This document shows positions 51,436 through 58,886 of a stretch of DNA of 64,000 nucleotides, in pieces (positions within the stretch are counted from its first letter, which is position 1; every line of letters begins with the position of its first letter). Below the pieces are notes generated by a model. The model saw only the letters and a list, made by a program, of their open reading frames with translations. It was not told the origin of the DNA and searched no databases. Source of the stretch: Hyphomicrobiales bacterium (GTDB lineage: Bacteria > Pseudomonadota > Alphaproteobacteria > Rhizobiales > Beijerinckiaceae); NCBI GenBank assembly GCA_900470095.1, contig UBZM01000036.1, positions 62,001 through 126,000 on the forward strand, in the 5' to 3' direction. Both the position numbers and the translations under genes were made by a program.

Positions 51436-52227
51436 ATGTCGATTGCGAAGGAAATTGCCCCGCATCTGCCCTATCTGCGCCGCTTCGCGCGAGCTCTGAA
51501 CGGCACTCAGGCGAGTGGCGATGCCTATGTCGTTGAAATGCTCGAAGCGCTCGTCGTCGATCCGAATTCCTTTCCGCGCGACGTCGATGCCCGCACCGGG
51601 CTGTACAGGACCTTCCTGAAGCTCTGGTCTTCGGTCGGCATCAACAACCAGTCGTCGGGTGGTGTGGAGCGCTCATCGGCCGAGCGCAATCTCAGCGCGC
51701 TGACCCCGCGTCCGAGGCAGGCTTTCCTGCTGCGCACCGTCGAGGGCTTTTCGCTCGACGAGGTCGCTGCGATCATGGAGGTCTCCGCGGCGGAGGTGGC
51801 AAATCTCGTCCAGGTCGCTGGGCAGGAAATTGCCGATCAGGTCGCCACTGACGTGCTGATCATCGAAGACGAGCCGATCATCGCGCTCGATATCGAAACG
51901 ATGGTCGAAGAGCTCGGTCATACCGTGACCGGCGTCGCCCGGACCCATCGCGAGGCGATCGCATCTGTCGCGAAGAAGCGGCCGGGCCTGGTGCTGGCCG
52001 ACATCCAGCTTGCTGACGGCAGTTCCGGTCTCGAAGCCGTCAATGAGATTCTGAGTGCGATCGACGTCCCGGTGATCTTCATCACGGCCTACCCGGAACG
52101 CCTCCTGACCGGGGACCGACCCGAACCTGCCTTCCTGATTACCAAGCCGTTCCAGCCGGAAGCGGTGAAGGCGGCCATCAGTCAGGCGCTGTTCTTTGAT
52201 CGGCGCGCAGGTCGCAAGGCCGCCTAA
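51436..52227 (+). CDS. phyR: General stress response regulator PhyR
   Basis: 263 residues from ATG 51436 with AAGGA ahead. The N-terminal sigma-like domain (1-130) includes H-L-P-Y-L-R-R-F-A-R-A-L and L-T-P-R-P-R-Q-A-F-L-L. The C-terminal receiver has the acidic pair I-I-E-D-E-P, phosphoacceptor Asp189 (L-A-D-I-Q), and T-K-P-F-Q. It carries F-I-T-A-Y-P-E-R-L-L-T-G, a form of the FATGUY family signature. When phosphorylated it sequesters NepR and frees EcfG. Divergent from nepR. Confidence 0.96.
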   Translation: MSIAKEIAPHLPYLRRFARALNGTQASGDAYVVEMLEALVVDPNSFPRDVDARTGLYRTFLKLWSSVGINNQSSGGVERSSAERNLSALTPRPRQAFLLRTVEGFSLDEVAAIMEVSAAEVANLVQVAGQEIADQVATDVLIIEDEPIIALDIETMVEELGHTVTGVARTHREAIASVAKKRPGLVLADIQLADGSSGLEAVNEILSAIDVPVIFITAYPERLLTGDRPEPAFLITKPFQPEAVKAAISQALFFDRRAGRKAA

Positions 52228-52247
52228 TAGAGTCCGGTATGACAACC

Positions 52248-52281
52248 GGGCCCGTGGCGCCGTGGCGCAACGGGCCCTTTT
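52248..52281 (+). terminator. Terminator of phyR
   Basis: GGGCCCGT (52248-52255) pairs exactly with ACGGGCCC (52270-52277), followed by TTTT. It sits 20 nt after the phyR stop and directly before the convergent 24-residue peptide gene. Confidence 0.85.
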
Positions 52282-52289
52282 CGTGCGTC

Positions 52290-52364
52290 TTACCAGCCCA
52301 GAAAATAGACGATCAGAAGTGCCGGAAACGGCAAGGCGACGATCATCGGCGCTATCCATTTCAT
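52290..52364 (-). CDS. 24-residue hydrophobic peptide
   Basis: MKWIAPMIVALPFPALLIVY is its first 20 residues; four more (F-L-G-W) precede the stop. ATG 52364 is preceded by AGGAGAG. The whole product is a single membrane helix. It is 26 nt downstream of the DUF1328 gene on the same strand and would share its EcfG-type promoter. I do not recognise a family. Coding is supported by the ribosome binding site and clear hydrophobic composition only. Confidence 0.55.
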   Translation of the reverse strand: MKWIAPMIVALPFPALLIVYFLGW

Positions 52365-52390
52365 GACATCTCTCCTGGCGCGTGGCCGGC

Positions 52391-52561
52391 TCAGGACCGC
52401 CGCCCCTTGGACATTGCAATCAGGCCGGTGACCACTGCTGCCACGAACGAAGCGAAGAAAACGATCCTTGCGGCCATCGTCGCCAGCCCCGGCACGCCGC
52501 CAAAAGCCAGCATTGCTGCAACAAGCGCTGCGACCAGGAATGTCACGGCCCACCCGGACAT
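52391..52561 (-). CDS. DUF1328 small membrane protein
   Basis: 56 residues: begins M-S-G-W-A-V-T-F-L-V-A-A-L-V-A-A and continues F-G-G-V-P-G-L-A-T-M-A-A-R-I-V-F-F, a clear match to the YtjA-like DUF1328 pattern (two membrane helices around a G-G-x-x-G turn). Ribosome binding site GAGG lies 7-8 nt before ATG 52561. Function is unknown. Members are often stress-induced, which agrees with the EcfG-type promoter 37 nt upstream. Confidence 0.85.
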   Translation of the reverse strand: MSGWAVTFLVAALVAAMLAFGGVPGLATMAARIVFFASFVAAVVTGLIAMSKGRRS

Positions 52562-52597
52562 CGAGAAACCTCAGAAATCAACATGCATCGTTGAAGC

Positions 52598-52623
52598 AAC
52601 GGTTCTGCGGCTGCAAAAGTTCC
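52598..52623 (-). promoter_or_regulatory. EcfG-type promoter of DUF1328 and the 24-residue peptide
   Basis: Minus strand GGAAC (52623-52619), 17 nt, CGTT (52601-52598), 37 nt before the DUF1328 start. It is back-to-back with the plus-strand EcfG-type promoter at 52657. Confidence 0.72.
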
Positions 52624-52656
52624 GACTCGGAGGCGCGGGACAGACGTATGCTGAAG

Positions 52657-52682
52657 GGAACAAGTCTTACATACTAAGCGTT
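52657..52682 (+). promoter_or_regulatory. EcfG-type promoter of the extensin-like gene
   Basis: Plus strand GGAAC (52657-52661), 17 nt, CGTT (52679-52682). The next plus-strand gene starts at 52897, giving a leader of about 200 nt in which I see no gene. Confidence 0.65.
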
Positions 52683-52896
52683 GTCCCAAGCGCGTTCTGA
52701 AAATTGAAGAACGCTGAGAACGACAAGATTGATGCTGCTCGGTAGCCTTTCGAGTGCGACGGACGCACCCAATGTATTTGGCAGTTACGTGGAAACCAGC
52801 GCGTAGGTCTCCCTGACCATCCCTCCGTCGATGCGCCACTTTCGCCCCCCTTTGAAACCGAGACGAGGGGCCCTGAACGAAGGAGGGAATGCTGCG

Positions 52897-53745
52897 ATGA
52901 CGTCCAGGGGCATGAGGCCGACGGTGCGGGTGTGCTGCATTGGCGCGGTGGCCGCGATAGTCTCCCTTGGCGCGCTTTCCACGGTCGAGGCGGCCCCACG
53001 AGCGCGATCGGCGATGGGCCCTGCGCCAGTCGGCCTGCCGCCACCGCGCCCTCAGGATTTGGCTGCACCTTCGCCTGCGCTGCCCGTGCCGGCTCCCGCA
53101 GAGCAGCGGCCGGCGAAGTCGATCGAATCACATTCGCCCGTCAGCTCCACTGCGCCGGGAGAAGGCGCCTGCATGCGGTCATTGGGAGCCATTGCGGGCA
53201 ATCGCATTCGCCAGCCTGACGCGAAGCAATACCCGGCAACGGACCCGGCCTGTCGGGTGCAGGAGCCTGTGGTCGTGGAGGCACTTGCCTACCGCGCGGG
53301 CGACGGGCCGGGAGTGGTCGTCTTCGCGCCGCCGGTCACGATCAGCTGTGCCATGGCGACGACGGTTTCGCAGTGGCTTGATGACACCGTCCAGCCCCTT
53401 GCCCGCGGGCATTTTGGGCGGGAACTCTCACGTCTTCAGGTCGGGGGTGGCTATGAGTGTCGTCGGCGCAACCGCTCGACGGCTGGCCCGGTTAGTGAGC
53501 ATGCGACAGGGCAGGCGCTCGATATCTTTGCCTTTGTCGTTGGCGACGAGCGTTCGGGCGGTTCTCGTGTCGTCGTCGAGAAGCCGGCCGGATTGGTTCA
53601 GGATCGATTCTTGAAGTCGGTGAGGCAATCGGCTTGTGGGGCTTTCGCGACGAGCCTAGGCCCTGGCTCTGACACGGCCCATGCCAATCATCTTCATGTT
53701 GATATCCAGCCGCGCCGCTCAGCCGCGTCCCGCTTCTGCCAGTGA
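52897..53745 (+). CDS. Extensin-like C-terminal domain protein, exported
   Basis: 282 residues from ATG 52897, with GGAGGG about 10 nt upstream. A signal peptide (V-C-C-I-G-A-V-A-A-I-V-S-L-G-A-L-S) is followed by a proline-rich linker. The extensin-like domain (about 90-275) has G-Y-E-C-R-R-R-N, S-E-H-A-T-G-Q-A-L-D-I and H-A-N-H-L-H-V-D-I. The H-x-x-G-x-A-x-D and H-x-H motifs resemble LAS/DD-peptidase metal sites, so a cell-wall hydrolase role is possible. EcfG-type promoter upstream. Confidence 0.85.
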   Translation: MTSRGMRPTVRVCCIGAVAAIVSLGALSTVEAAPRARSAMGPAPVGLPPPRPQDLAAPSPALPVPAPAEQRPAKSIESHSPVSSTAPGEGACMRSLGAIAGNRIRQPDAKQYPATDPACRVQEPVVVEALAYRAGDGPGVVVFAPPVTISCAMATTVSQWLDDTVQPLARGHFGRELSRLQVGGGYECRRRNRSTAGPVSEHATGQALDIFAFVVGDERSGGSRVVVEKPAGLVQDRFLKSVRQSACGAFATSLGPGSDTAHANHLHVDIQPRRSAASRFCQ

Positions 53746-53761
53746 CAGTGTACGGGGTCGC

Positions 53762-54016
53762 TCACGCGACGTGGTCGGAGATTTCGTCGCGCTCGACACG
53801 GGGGTGCCGCCAAGGATCGCTCGGGCGAAACAGAGCTACCGGAAGGCGGCAGGTCTCGGCCTGCGCGCGGCGGAGCGCAAGAATATCGAGCGCTGTGCTC
53901 CGGTCGAACCCCGACGCAATCAAATCCTCAAGTTCCCAAAAGGGAGGGAGCCGGTCCGGCTCGCTGCCTGTCGGGATCAGCGTCGCTTGCAGAGGAGGGC
54001 CAATACGAGTGAACAT
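53762..54016 (-). CDS. Hypothetical 84-residue protein behind an EcfG-type promoter
   Basis: Not recognised. Starting at ATG 54016 the protein reads M-F-T-R-I-G-P-P-L-Q-A-T-L-I-P and later P-F-W-E-L-E-D-L-I-A-S-G-F-D-R-S-T-A-L-D-I-L-A-L-R-R-A, a helical, soluble-looking sequence. The ribosome binding site is weak. The best argument for expression is a GGAAC-N16-CGTT element 30 nt upstream on the same strand. The frame opens at 54052, but that lies at the promoter itself. Confidence 0.5.
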   Translation of the reverse strand: MFTRIGPPLQATLIPTGSEPDRLPPFWELEDLIASGFDRSTALDILALRRAQAETCRLPVALFRPSDPWRHPRVERDEISDHVA

Positions 54017-54045
54017 CTTACGTTTCCGTCCAGGGGCGGAATTGG

Positions 54046-54070
54046 AACGCAACGCTCCTGCCTAGGTTCC
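54046..54070 (-). promoter_or_regulatory. EcfG-type promoter of the 84-residue unknown
   Basis: Minus strand GGAAC (54070-54066), 16 nt, CGTT (54049-54046). It faces the hypothetical gene starting at 54016. Confidence 0.6.
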
Positions 54071-54136
54071 AGAGTGATCGGGAACTGTGGAGCTATTGCG
54101 GCATTTTTTGGTAACCATGTTGTCAGGAGATTCGTC

Positions 54137-54658
54137 ATGATCCATCGGCCTGCCAAAATTGTCGCCGCAACCGCGTTCTGCGTTGCGTCCCTGAGCGCTC
54201 TTTCAACGACGGCCGCAAACGCACAGAGCGGGGCTCCCGCAGGTCGGCTGAGTTGCCATGTCGGCAGCAAGCTCAGCCTTATCGTGACATCGCAGACGCC
54301 AATGGAGTGCCGCTTCACGCCACGCCGCGGGCCGGTGCAGCGTTATACGGGCGTTGTGCGCAGTTTCGGGCTCGATGTCGGGGCATTCAAGCGCAGCAGC
54401 ATGGCCTGGCGCGTCTTTGGTCCTTATGCGCGAGCTCCTCTGGGAGCCTTGGTGGGCAGCTATGTCGGCGCGAGTGCCAGCGCTTCGGCCGGAGCCGGGG
54501 GGTCGACGAACATGCTCATCGGCGGCGTCGAGAAGGACGTCATGCTGCAGCCTCGCGCGCTGCAATACCAGCGTGGCTTCAATGTCGCTGTCGGTGTTAC
54601 CGGTCTCGAGCTTTCGCTCGCGCCGTCGTCTTCTTCGTCGCCGCGTGGGCGGCGCTGA
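54137..54658 (+). CDS. DUF992 exported protein
   Basis: 173 residues from ATG 54137, with AGGAG ahead; the frame back to 53681 is spurious. A signal peptide ends at T-A-A-N-A-Q-S. The mature part has G-R-L-S-C-H-V-G-S-K-L-S-L-I-V, M-E-C-R-F-T-P and R-Y-T-G-V-V-R-S-F-G-L-D-V-G, the pattern of the periplasmic DUF992 family, with two cysteines probably disulfide-linked. Function is unknown. A GGAAC-N16-CATT sequence at about 54081 is one base off the stress promoter consensus. Confidence 0.82.
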   Translation: MIHRPAKIVAATAFCVASLSALSTTAANAQSGAPAGRLSCHVGSKLSLIVTSQTPMECRFTPRRGPVQRYTGVVRSFGLDVGAFKRSSMAWRVFGPYARAPLGALVGSYVGASASASAGAGGSTNMLIGGVEKDVMLQPRALQYQRGFNVAVGVTGLELSLAPSSSSSPRGRR

Positions 54659-54774
54659 CGTCTCACAACGTGCTCAAGACGGAGAGGCTTCTGCAAAGGG
54701 TTACGCTTCGATAACCTTCTTGCCGCATGTTTAGCTCAATTTGGAGCTTCCCGTCGCGGTGCGTCCCGCGTGCC

Positions 54775-54800
54775 GGAACAACGCCATGCTTCGCCGCGTT
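54775..54800 (+). promoter_or_regulatory. EcfG-type promoter of the stand-alone receiver gene
   Basis: Plus strand GGAAC (54775-54779), 17 nt, CGTT (54797-54800), 54 nt before the receiver start at 54854. Confidence 0.72.
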
Positions 54801-54853
54801 CTTTAGGACATAGGCGAAAGTTCCATGGCAGGTCGAGAAAGGACGCGGGATTG

Positions 54854-55213
54854 ATGAGCCAGATCCGCATCCTTATCGTCGAGGACGACCCGTTCATCGC
54901 GATGGATATCGAGTATGCCGTGATGGACAAGCTCGGGGAGGATGCCGAGCTCATCATTGTCGGTTCCGTCGAGGAGGCTCGACGCGCCATCGGTTCGCCG
55001 GTTTCCTGCGCGTTGCTGGACATCGACGTTGTTGGTGGCAAGACATACGACGTTGCCAAGAGTTTGCTCAGCAAGGGGACGCCGATCGCGTTTGTGTCCG
55101 GTGCGACACCGGGCGATGTGCCGGACGCGCTGCGCCAGGTGCGCTTTCTGCGCAAGCCGTTCTCGACGCGTGAGATCGCCAGCTTCGTATCACGGGCATT
55201 GAAGGCGAACTGA
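54854..55213 (+). CDS. Stand-alone receiver-domain response regulator
   Basis: 119 residues from ATG 54854; the frame to 54770 is longer but overlaps the promoter. Receiver features are I-V-E-D-D-P-F, phosphoacceptor Asp56 (L-L-D-I-D) and L-R-K-P-F-S. No output domain. Single-domain receivers near phyR, such as SdrG in sphingomonads, take part in phosphotransfer to PhyR. Position and its EcfG-type promoter suggest a feedback or phosphate-shuttle role. The following HisKA_2 kinase is convergent. Confidence 0.88.
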   Translation: MSQIRILIVEDDPFIAMDIEYAVMDKLGEDAELIIVGSVEEARRAIGSPVSCALLDIDVVGGKTYDVAKSLLSKGTPIAFVSGATPGDVPDALRQVRFLRKPFSTREIASFVSRALKAN

Positions 55214-55271
55214 CCGCGCCCTGCAGCTCCGTCCAGGGCAGCTTCCGCGGCCGGCTCGGTTCACTCGGCGC

Positions 55272-56642
55272 TCAGTCTCTCTTCGGGAATATCAGCGTGA
55301 CCCGTGTTCCAGGGCGCTCTGTGCCCGGGGCGCGGGCGGCGACATCCATGGTTGCCCGCATACTGCGCAACAGGCTCGCAATCACCGTTTGCCCCAACCC
55401 CTTGGCTTCGGCCTGGGGCGGCATCCCGACTCCGTCATCTTCGATCGTCAGAACGAGTGTCGGGGCTTCGGTGTCATCACCTCTGCCGAAGCGAATGACG
55501 ACCCGGCCGGTCATGTTCCCGGGAAAAGCATGTTTGATCGCGTTGGTGACGAGTTCGTTGACGATCACCACGAAGGAGACTGCGTCGCGTCCGGGTAGGC
55601 GGATCGAATCCATATCGAGGTCGATCGAGATCGGTCGGCCCTCTGCCGCCTTGCCGATCTCATCCAGCAGGTCTTCCATATAGGGGCGGGCGTCGATCTC
55701 GTCGGTCTCGATGTCGAGCCGCAACCGGCGCTGTCCGGCGGCGATCGCCTGGATGCGCGATTGCGCCTGGGCGAGGGCCGTCTTGACCGCTGGTTCCCTC
55801 GTCTGCCGGCTCTGTACGTTGAGCAGTGCGGAGACCATGGCGAGGTTATTGCCGACCCGGTGGTTGACGTCGCGCAGCAGCGCCTCGATGCGCAATCGCT
55901 CCCCTTCGAGCTGTTGCGTGCGCTCACCAACGATCTGTTCGAGTTCCGCATTGGTCATCGCGAGCGCTGCAGAGCGGCGTTGGCGCGTACGGACCTGCAG
56001 CCATGCCGCGAATGCGAGCCCCGCCAGCGCCACCACGATTCCGACGCTGGCCCAGAGCCGGCGGCGTTCCTCGCGGCTGCTCAAAGCAACGAGCTTGATG
56101 TTCTCGGCGAGCTGAATCTGCTGGATTGTCCCACGCAGCTCATCCATCGCCGCAATGCCATGCCCATCGCGAATTTGGGCCAGCGCTTCAGCCTGCCGGC
56201 CTTCGCGTGCAAGCGCGACCGCTGCCTCGAGTTCCTCGAATTTGCGGGCCATCTGGGCGCGCACCAGGGCCACTCGCTCACTCTGCTGCTTGTTGTCGGC
56301 GACCAGGCGCTCCAGCGCCTCAAGGTCGGACGGAGCGGCAGCGCGCCCCGAGGTATAGGGGGCAAGGTAGGCCGCCGTACCCGTCAGCAGATAGCCGCGC
56401 TGCCCGGTTTCAGCATCGCGCATGTGCCCGAGAAGGCGCTCCGCCTGTTCGCGAATCTCGACCGAATGAGCCACCTCGCGCGAGGTTTCTATCGCTTGCG
56501 AATTGATCCAGGCGGCGAGGATGATCGCCACGCCGACGACGGTGATGGCAGCAATGGTCGTGGTCGCGGAGCGCAGCCGCCGGGCCAGCGTCGGCAATGG
56601 CGATAAAAAGATCGGGCCTTGCGGCCTTGCTTGGGCGGACAT
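55272..56642 (-). CDS. CHASE3-domain HisKA_2 sensor histidine kinase
   Basis: 456 residues. Two membrane helices (about 30-47 and 198-215) enclose a CHASE3 sensor with D-A-E-T-G-Q-R-G-Y-L-L-T-G, its hallmark. The H-box is D-V-N-H-R-V-G-N-N-L (His about 261). Unlike the kinase next to ecfG, the ATP site is intact: I-V-N-E-L-V-T-N-A-I-K-H-A-F and E-D-D-G-V-G-M. It is a good candidate for the active kinase of this general stress system. ATG 56642 is preferred to the GTG at 56648. Confidence 0.9.
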   Translation of the reverse strand: MSAQARPQGPIFLSPLPTLARRLRSATTTIAAITVVGVAIILAAWINSQAIETSREVAHSVEIREQAERLLGHMRDAETGQRGYLLTGTAAYLAPYTSGRAAAPSDLEALERLVADNKQQSERVALVRAQMARKFEELEAAVALAREGRQAEALAQIRDGHGIAAMDELRGTIQQIQLAENIKLVALSSREERRRLWASVGIVVALAGLAFAAWLQVRTRQRRSAALAMTNAELEQIVGERTQQLEGERLRIEALLRDVNHRVGNNLAMVSALLNVQSRQTREPAVKTALAQAQSRIQAIAAGQRRLRLDIETDEIDARPYMEDLLDEIGKAAEGRPISIDLDMDSIRLPGRDAVSFVVIVNELVTNAIKHAFPGNMTGRVVIRFGRGDDTEAPTLVLTIEDDGVGMPPQAEAKGLGQTVIASLLRSMRATMDVAARAPGTERPGTRVTLIFPKRD

Positions 56643-56757
56643 GGGCACCGTGATAGCCGACCGAAGTCACAATCCCTATGTAAAAAGACAGGATTCGTCC
56701 ATGCTTTGGGGGGCGTAGCCTAGGAGGGCGTCGCGACCGGCCATCGCAGAGAGGTCC

Positions 56758-57180
56758 TCAGCTCTCTCCCTCGGCGCCACCATCCCCCTTGAAGAGCTGA
56801 CGTCCGAGGATCGCGCCCAGGATCACCACGCCGCCGACGAGCACGGTGCTCCACTTCTTGCGAGAGCTCAGCAGTGAGGCTGCGATCGGAGCGGCGGCCA
56901 GGGCGGTTGCAGCGAAGGGCGGGGGCGGCCGGCGGCGGCTGTTGATGAAGGCCGCGATCGCGAAGACCAGCAGGCCGGCAATAACCAGTCCGCCAGCGAT
57001 GATCAGGCTCGCCTGGACTTTGCCGTAATGCAGCTCCAGCACCGCATGCAGGGCGCCGAGCGCGAAGCCGACGGCGCAGAGCATCAGCAGAGCCGCCAAC
57101 CCATACAGGCTGTAGACGACGATATTGCGCTTCACCCTGCCGCGGATTTCCGACGCCAGAAGTGCTCCCAGCCCCCCCAT
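56758..57180 (-). CDS. Phage holin-like (DUF1469 type) membrane protein
   Basis: 140 residues with two central membrane helices (Y-G-L-A-A-L-L-M-L-C-A-V-G-F and I-A-G-G-L-V-I-A-G-L-L-V-F) and a third near the C-terminus. This is the pattern of the actinobacterial/phage holin superfamily III often paired with DUF883 genes (YqjE-YqjD). The name does not imply phage origin. It begins 7 nt after the DUF883 stop, so the two are one operon. Confidence 0.78.
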   Translation of the reverse strand: MGGLGALLASEIRGRVKRNIVVYSLYGLAALLMLCAVGFALGALHAVLELHYGKVQASLIIAGGLVIAGLLVFAIAAFINSRRRPPPPFAATALAAAPIAASLLSSRKKWSTVLVGGVVILGAILGRQLFKGDGGAEGES

Positions 57181-57187
57181 CATGGTC

Positions 57188-57550
57188 TCAGCGTGCCGAA
57201 AGGAAGCCGACGAACAGACCGACAGCTGCGGCCACGCCAAGCGCACGCAACGGGCGCTCCTGAATTTCAGCGACGATCAGGCGCTGCAATTCGGTCGCCT
57301 GCTCCTTGGCGACGTCAACCATCTTATCGGTATCGACCCCGACGGCCTTGAGCTTGTCGCTCACCGTTGCCGCAAGATCCTCGGCGCTGCGCGACAGGCT
57401 CTCCTCGACATTCTCGGTTTCGCCGCGGACGCGGCGCCCGGCGGTCGCCGCGCGCTTGGCGATGTCGTCGGCGCCGGCTGCGATCTCGTCCCCGGCGCTC
57501 TTGACGGAGGTCTCCGCCTGACGCTTCGCGGAAGTGGCGGTCTTGGCCAT
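57188..57550 (-). CDS. DUF883 (YqjD/ElaB-like) protein
   Basis: 120 residues. A long amphipathic helix rich in Ala, Lys and Glu is followed by a C-terminal membrane helix (A-L-G-V-A-A-A-V-G-L-F-V-G-F-L). I-Q-E-R-P-L-R-A-L-G matches the E-R-P-x-x-x-L motif before the anchor in YqjD and ElaB, which tether ribosomes to the membrane in stationary phase. A GGAAC-N16-CGTT promoter upstream agrees with a stress role. Confidence 0.82.
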   Translation of the reverse strand: MAKTATSAKRQAETSVKSAGDEIAAGADDIAKRAATAGRRVRGETENVEESLSRSAEDLAATVSDKLKAVGVDTDKMVDVAKEQATELQRLIVAEIQERPLRALGVAAAVGLFVGFLSAR

Positions 57551-57611
57551 GTCTGTCGTTCCCTATGTCTGGAAAGCCGGTTCCGTCGAGAAATCGGCGC
57601 GTCATGGTGGC

Positions 57612-57636
57612 AACGCGCCATCATCGCTCCGGTTCC
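57612..57636 (-). promoter_or_regulatory. EcfG-type promoter of the DUF883-holin operon
   Basis: Minus strand GGAAC (57636-57632), 16 nt, CGTT (57615-57612), 62 nt before the DUF883 start. Confidence 0.75.
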
Positions 57637-57664
57637 GCGAATGGCGCGGTGATCAGCCCGGTCG

Positions 57665-58798
57665 TTAAGCCGGTTTGGTCTCCTCACCAGCGTCGTCAAG
57701 CTGCGTCTTGCGATACCGCGCGAGCTCCTCTTGCGCCACCATGGCAACGAGGAGGATCGGTGTCGAGAGCACCGCGCCGACCGGCCCCCAGAGCCAGAGC
57801 CAGAAGATGAAGCCGATGAAGACCAGGAAGGGCGACACCGTCAGCTTGCGGCCAACGAAGATCGGGGTGATCGCGTTCCCCTCGAGAAGATGGAGGGCGA
57901 AATAGGTAGCTGCCGGCCAGGCCGCACTGAGGAGCGAAGGCGCATCGAGCAGGGCGCCGGCAAACAACATCACCGTGACGATGATCGGGCCAATGAAGGC
58001 CAGATAGTTGAGGAGGAAGGCGAGTGCCCCCCAGAATACCGGGAAAGGAAGTCCCGCGAGCCAGGCGATCGCCATCGCGGCCAGGCCCATGCCGAGATTG
58101 ATCAGCGTGACGAGGCCGAAATAGCGTGCGACCCGCACTTCGATTTCCTCGAAGAAGGAACCCGCCGACCGGCGTGCGCCATGGCCGAGGCAGAGCCTGA
58201 GGACGCGCGCCTTGAACGTTCGGCGGGTCGCCAGCCAGAAATATACCGTCGCCACGAAGATCAGCAGCCCGCCAGCGGCAGTGGAGGAGCCGAGCGCGAT
58301 ATCGAAGAGCGGGTTGCCTTGCGAGACGTTCAGTTCCACGCCGCTCTTGCCGGAGAGGCCGGCTGCCATCTTCTTGAATTCGTCCATGAAGACAAGGATG
58401 CCGGCCAGTTTCGAGCGCAGCGCGGCCAGCATAGCCGGGAACTGGTCGCTCCAGCTTGCGATCGGTACCGCCAGCACCGTCAGAGAACCGATCAGAAGCA
58501 CCACGCCGACAAGGACCATGATGAAGGCAGCCAAGAGCTGCGGCACCCCATGCCGGACGAGCCAGTCGACGACCGGGCCGAGCACCAGGCCGAAGATCAC
58601 CCCCGCGGTGACAGGCAGGGCAATGACCTTGGTGATGGAGAGTGCCGCGGTGGCCAGGATCACGAAGATGCCGACGATGGCGTAACGCAGGATGACGTCA
58701 TGCTCGTAGGGCGTGACGGTGTTGTCGCTCTCTTCCTCACCGACCTCAGGCTCAGCCATGTAGCGCGGAAAAGGCCTCCAGGCCGACGTGCTGAGCAT
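57665..58798 (-). CDS. AI-2E family transporter (PerM/TqsA-like)
   Basis: 377 residues from ATG 58798, with ATG 58762 possible. About eight hydrophobic segments. The conserved C-terminal block G-N-A-I-T-P-I-F-V-G-R-K-L-T-V-S-P-F-L-V-F is diagnostic for the family, as is G-P-V-G-A-V-L-S-T-P. The family includes TqsA and Na+/H+ antiporters, so quorum-signal export should not be assumed. Downstream of polA, with its own EcfG-type promoter. Confidence 0.9.
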   Translation of the reverse strand: MLSTSAWRPFPRYMAEPEVGEEESDNTVTPYEHDVILRYAIVGIFVILATAALSITKVIALPVTAGVIFGLVLGPVVDWLVRHGVPQLLAAFIMVLVGVVLLIGSLTVLAVPIASWSDQFPAMLAALRSKLAGILVFMDEFKKMAAGLSGKSGVELNVSQGNPLFDIALGSSTAAGGLLIFVATVYFWLATRRTFKARVLRLCLGHGARRSAGSFFEEIEVRVARYFGLVTLINLGMGLAAMAIAWLAGLPFPVFWGALAFLLNYLAFIGPIIVTVMLFAGALLDAPSLLSAAWPAATYFALHLLEGNAITPIFVGRKLTVSPFLVFIGFIFWLWLWGPVGAVLSTPILLVAMVAQEELARYRKTQLDDAGEETKPA

Positions 58799-58841
58799 GG
58801 TGCGTTTCCCCCGGCGCGCCCCCGAGGCACGACGGAATGAT

Positions 58842-58867
58842 AACGTCAGTGCGGCCGCTCTGGTTCC
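58842..58867 (-). promoter_or_regulatory. EcfG-type promoter of the AI-2E family transporter gene
   Basis: Minus strand GGAAC (58867-58863), 17 nt, CGTT (58845-58842), 43 nt before ATG 58798 and 20 nt after the polA stop. Confidence 0.7.
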
Positions 58868-58886
58868 CGACCGGTCTTGCCCGCGT

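Noticed and set aside
54081..54105. EcfG promoter for the DUF992 gene (GGAAC-N16-CATT)
   Set aside because: The second element differs from CGTT by one base. It was not counted among the nine sites, though weak activity is possible.
56758..57180. Holin gene as evidence of a prophage
   Set aside because: The holin-like family is a common chromosomal partner of DUF883. No phage structural, integrase or lysis genes are present.
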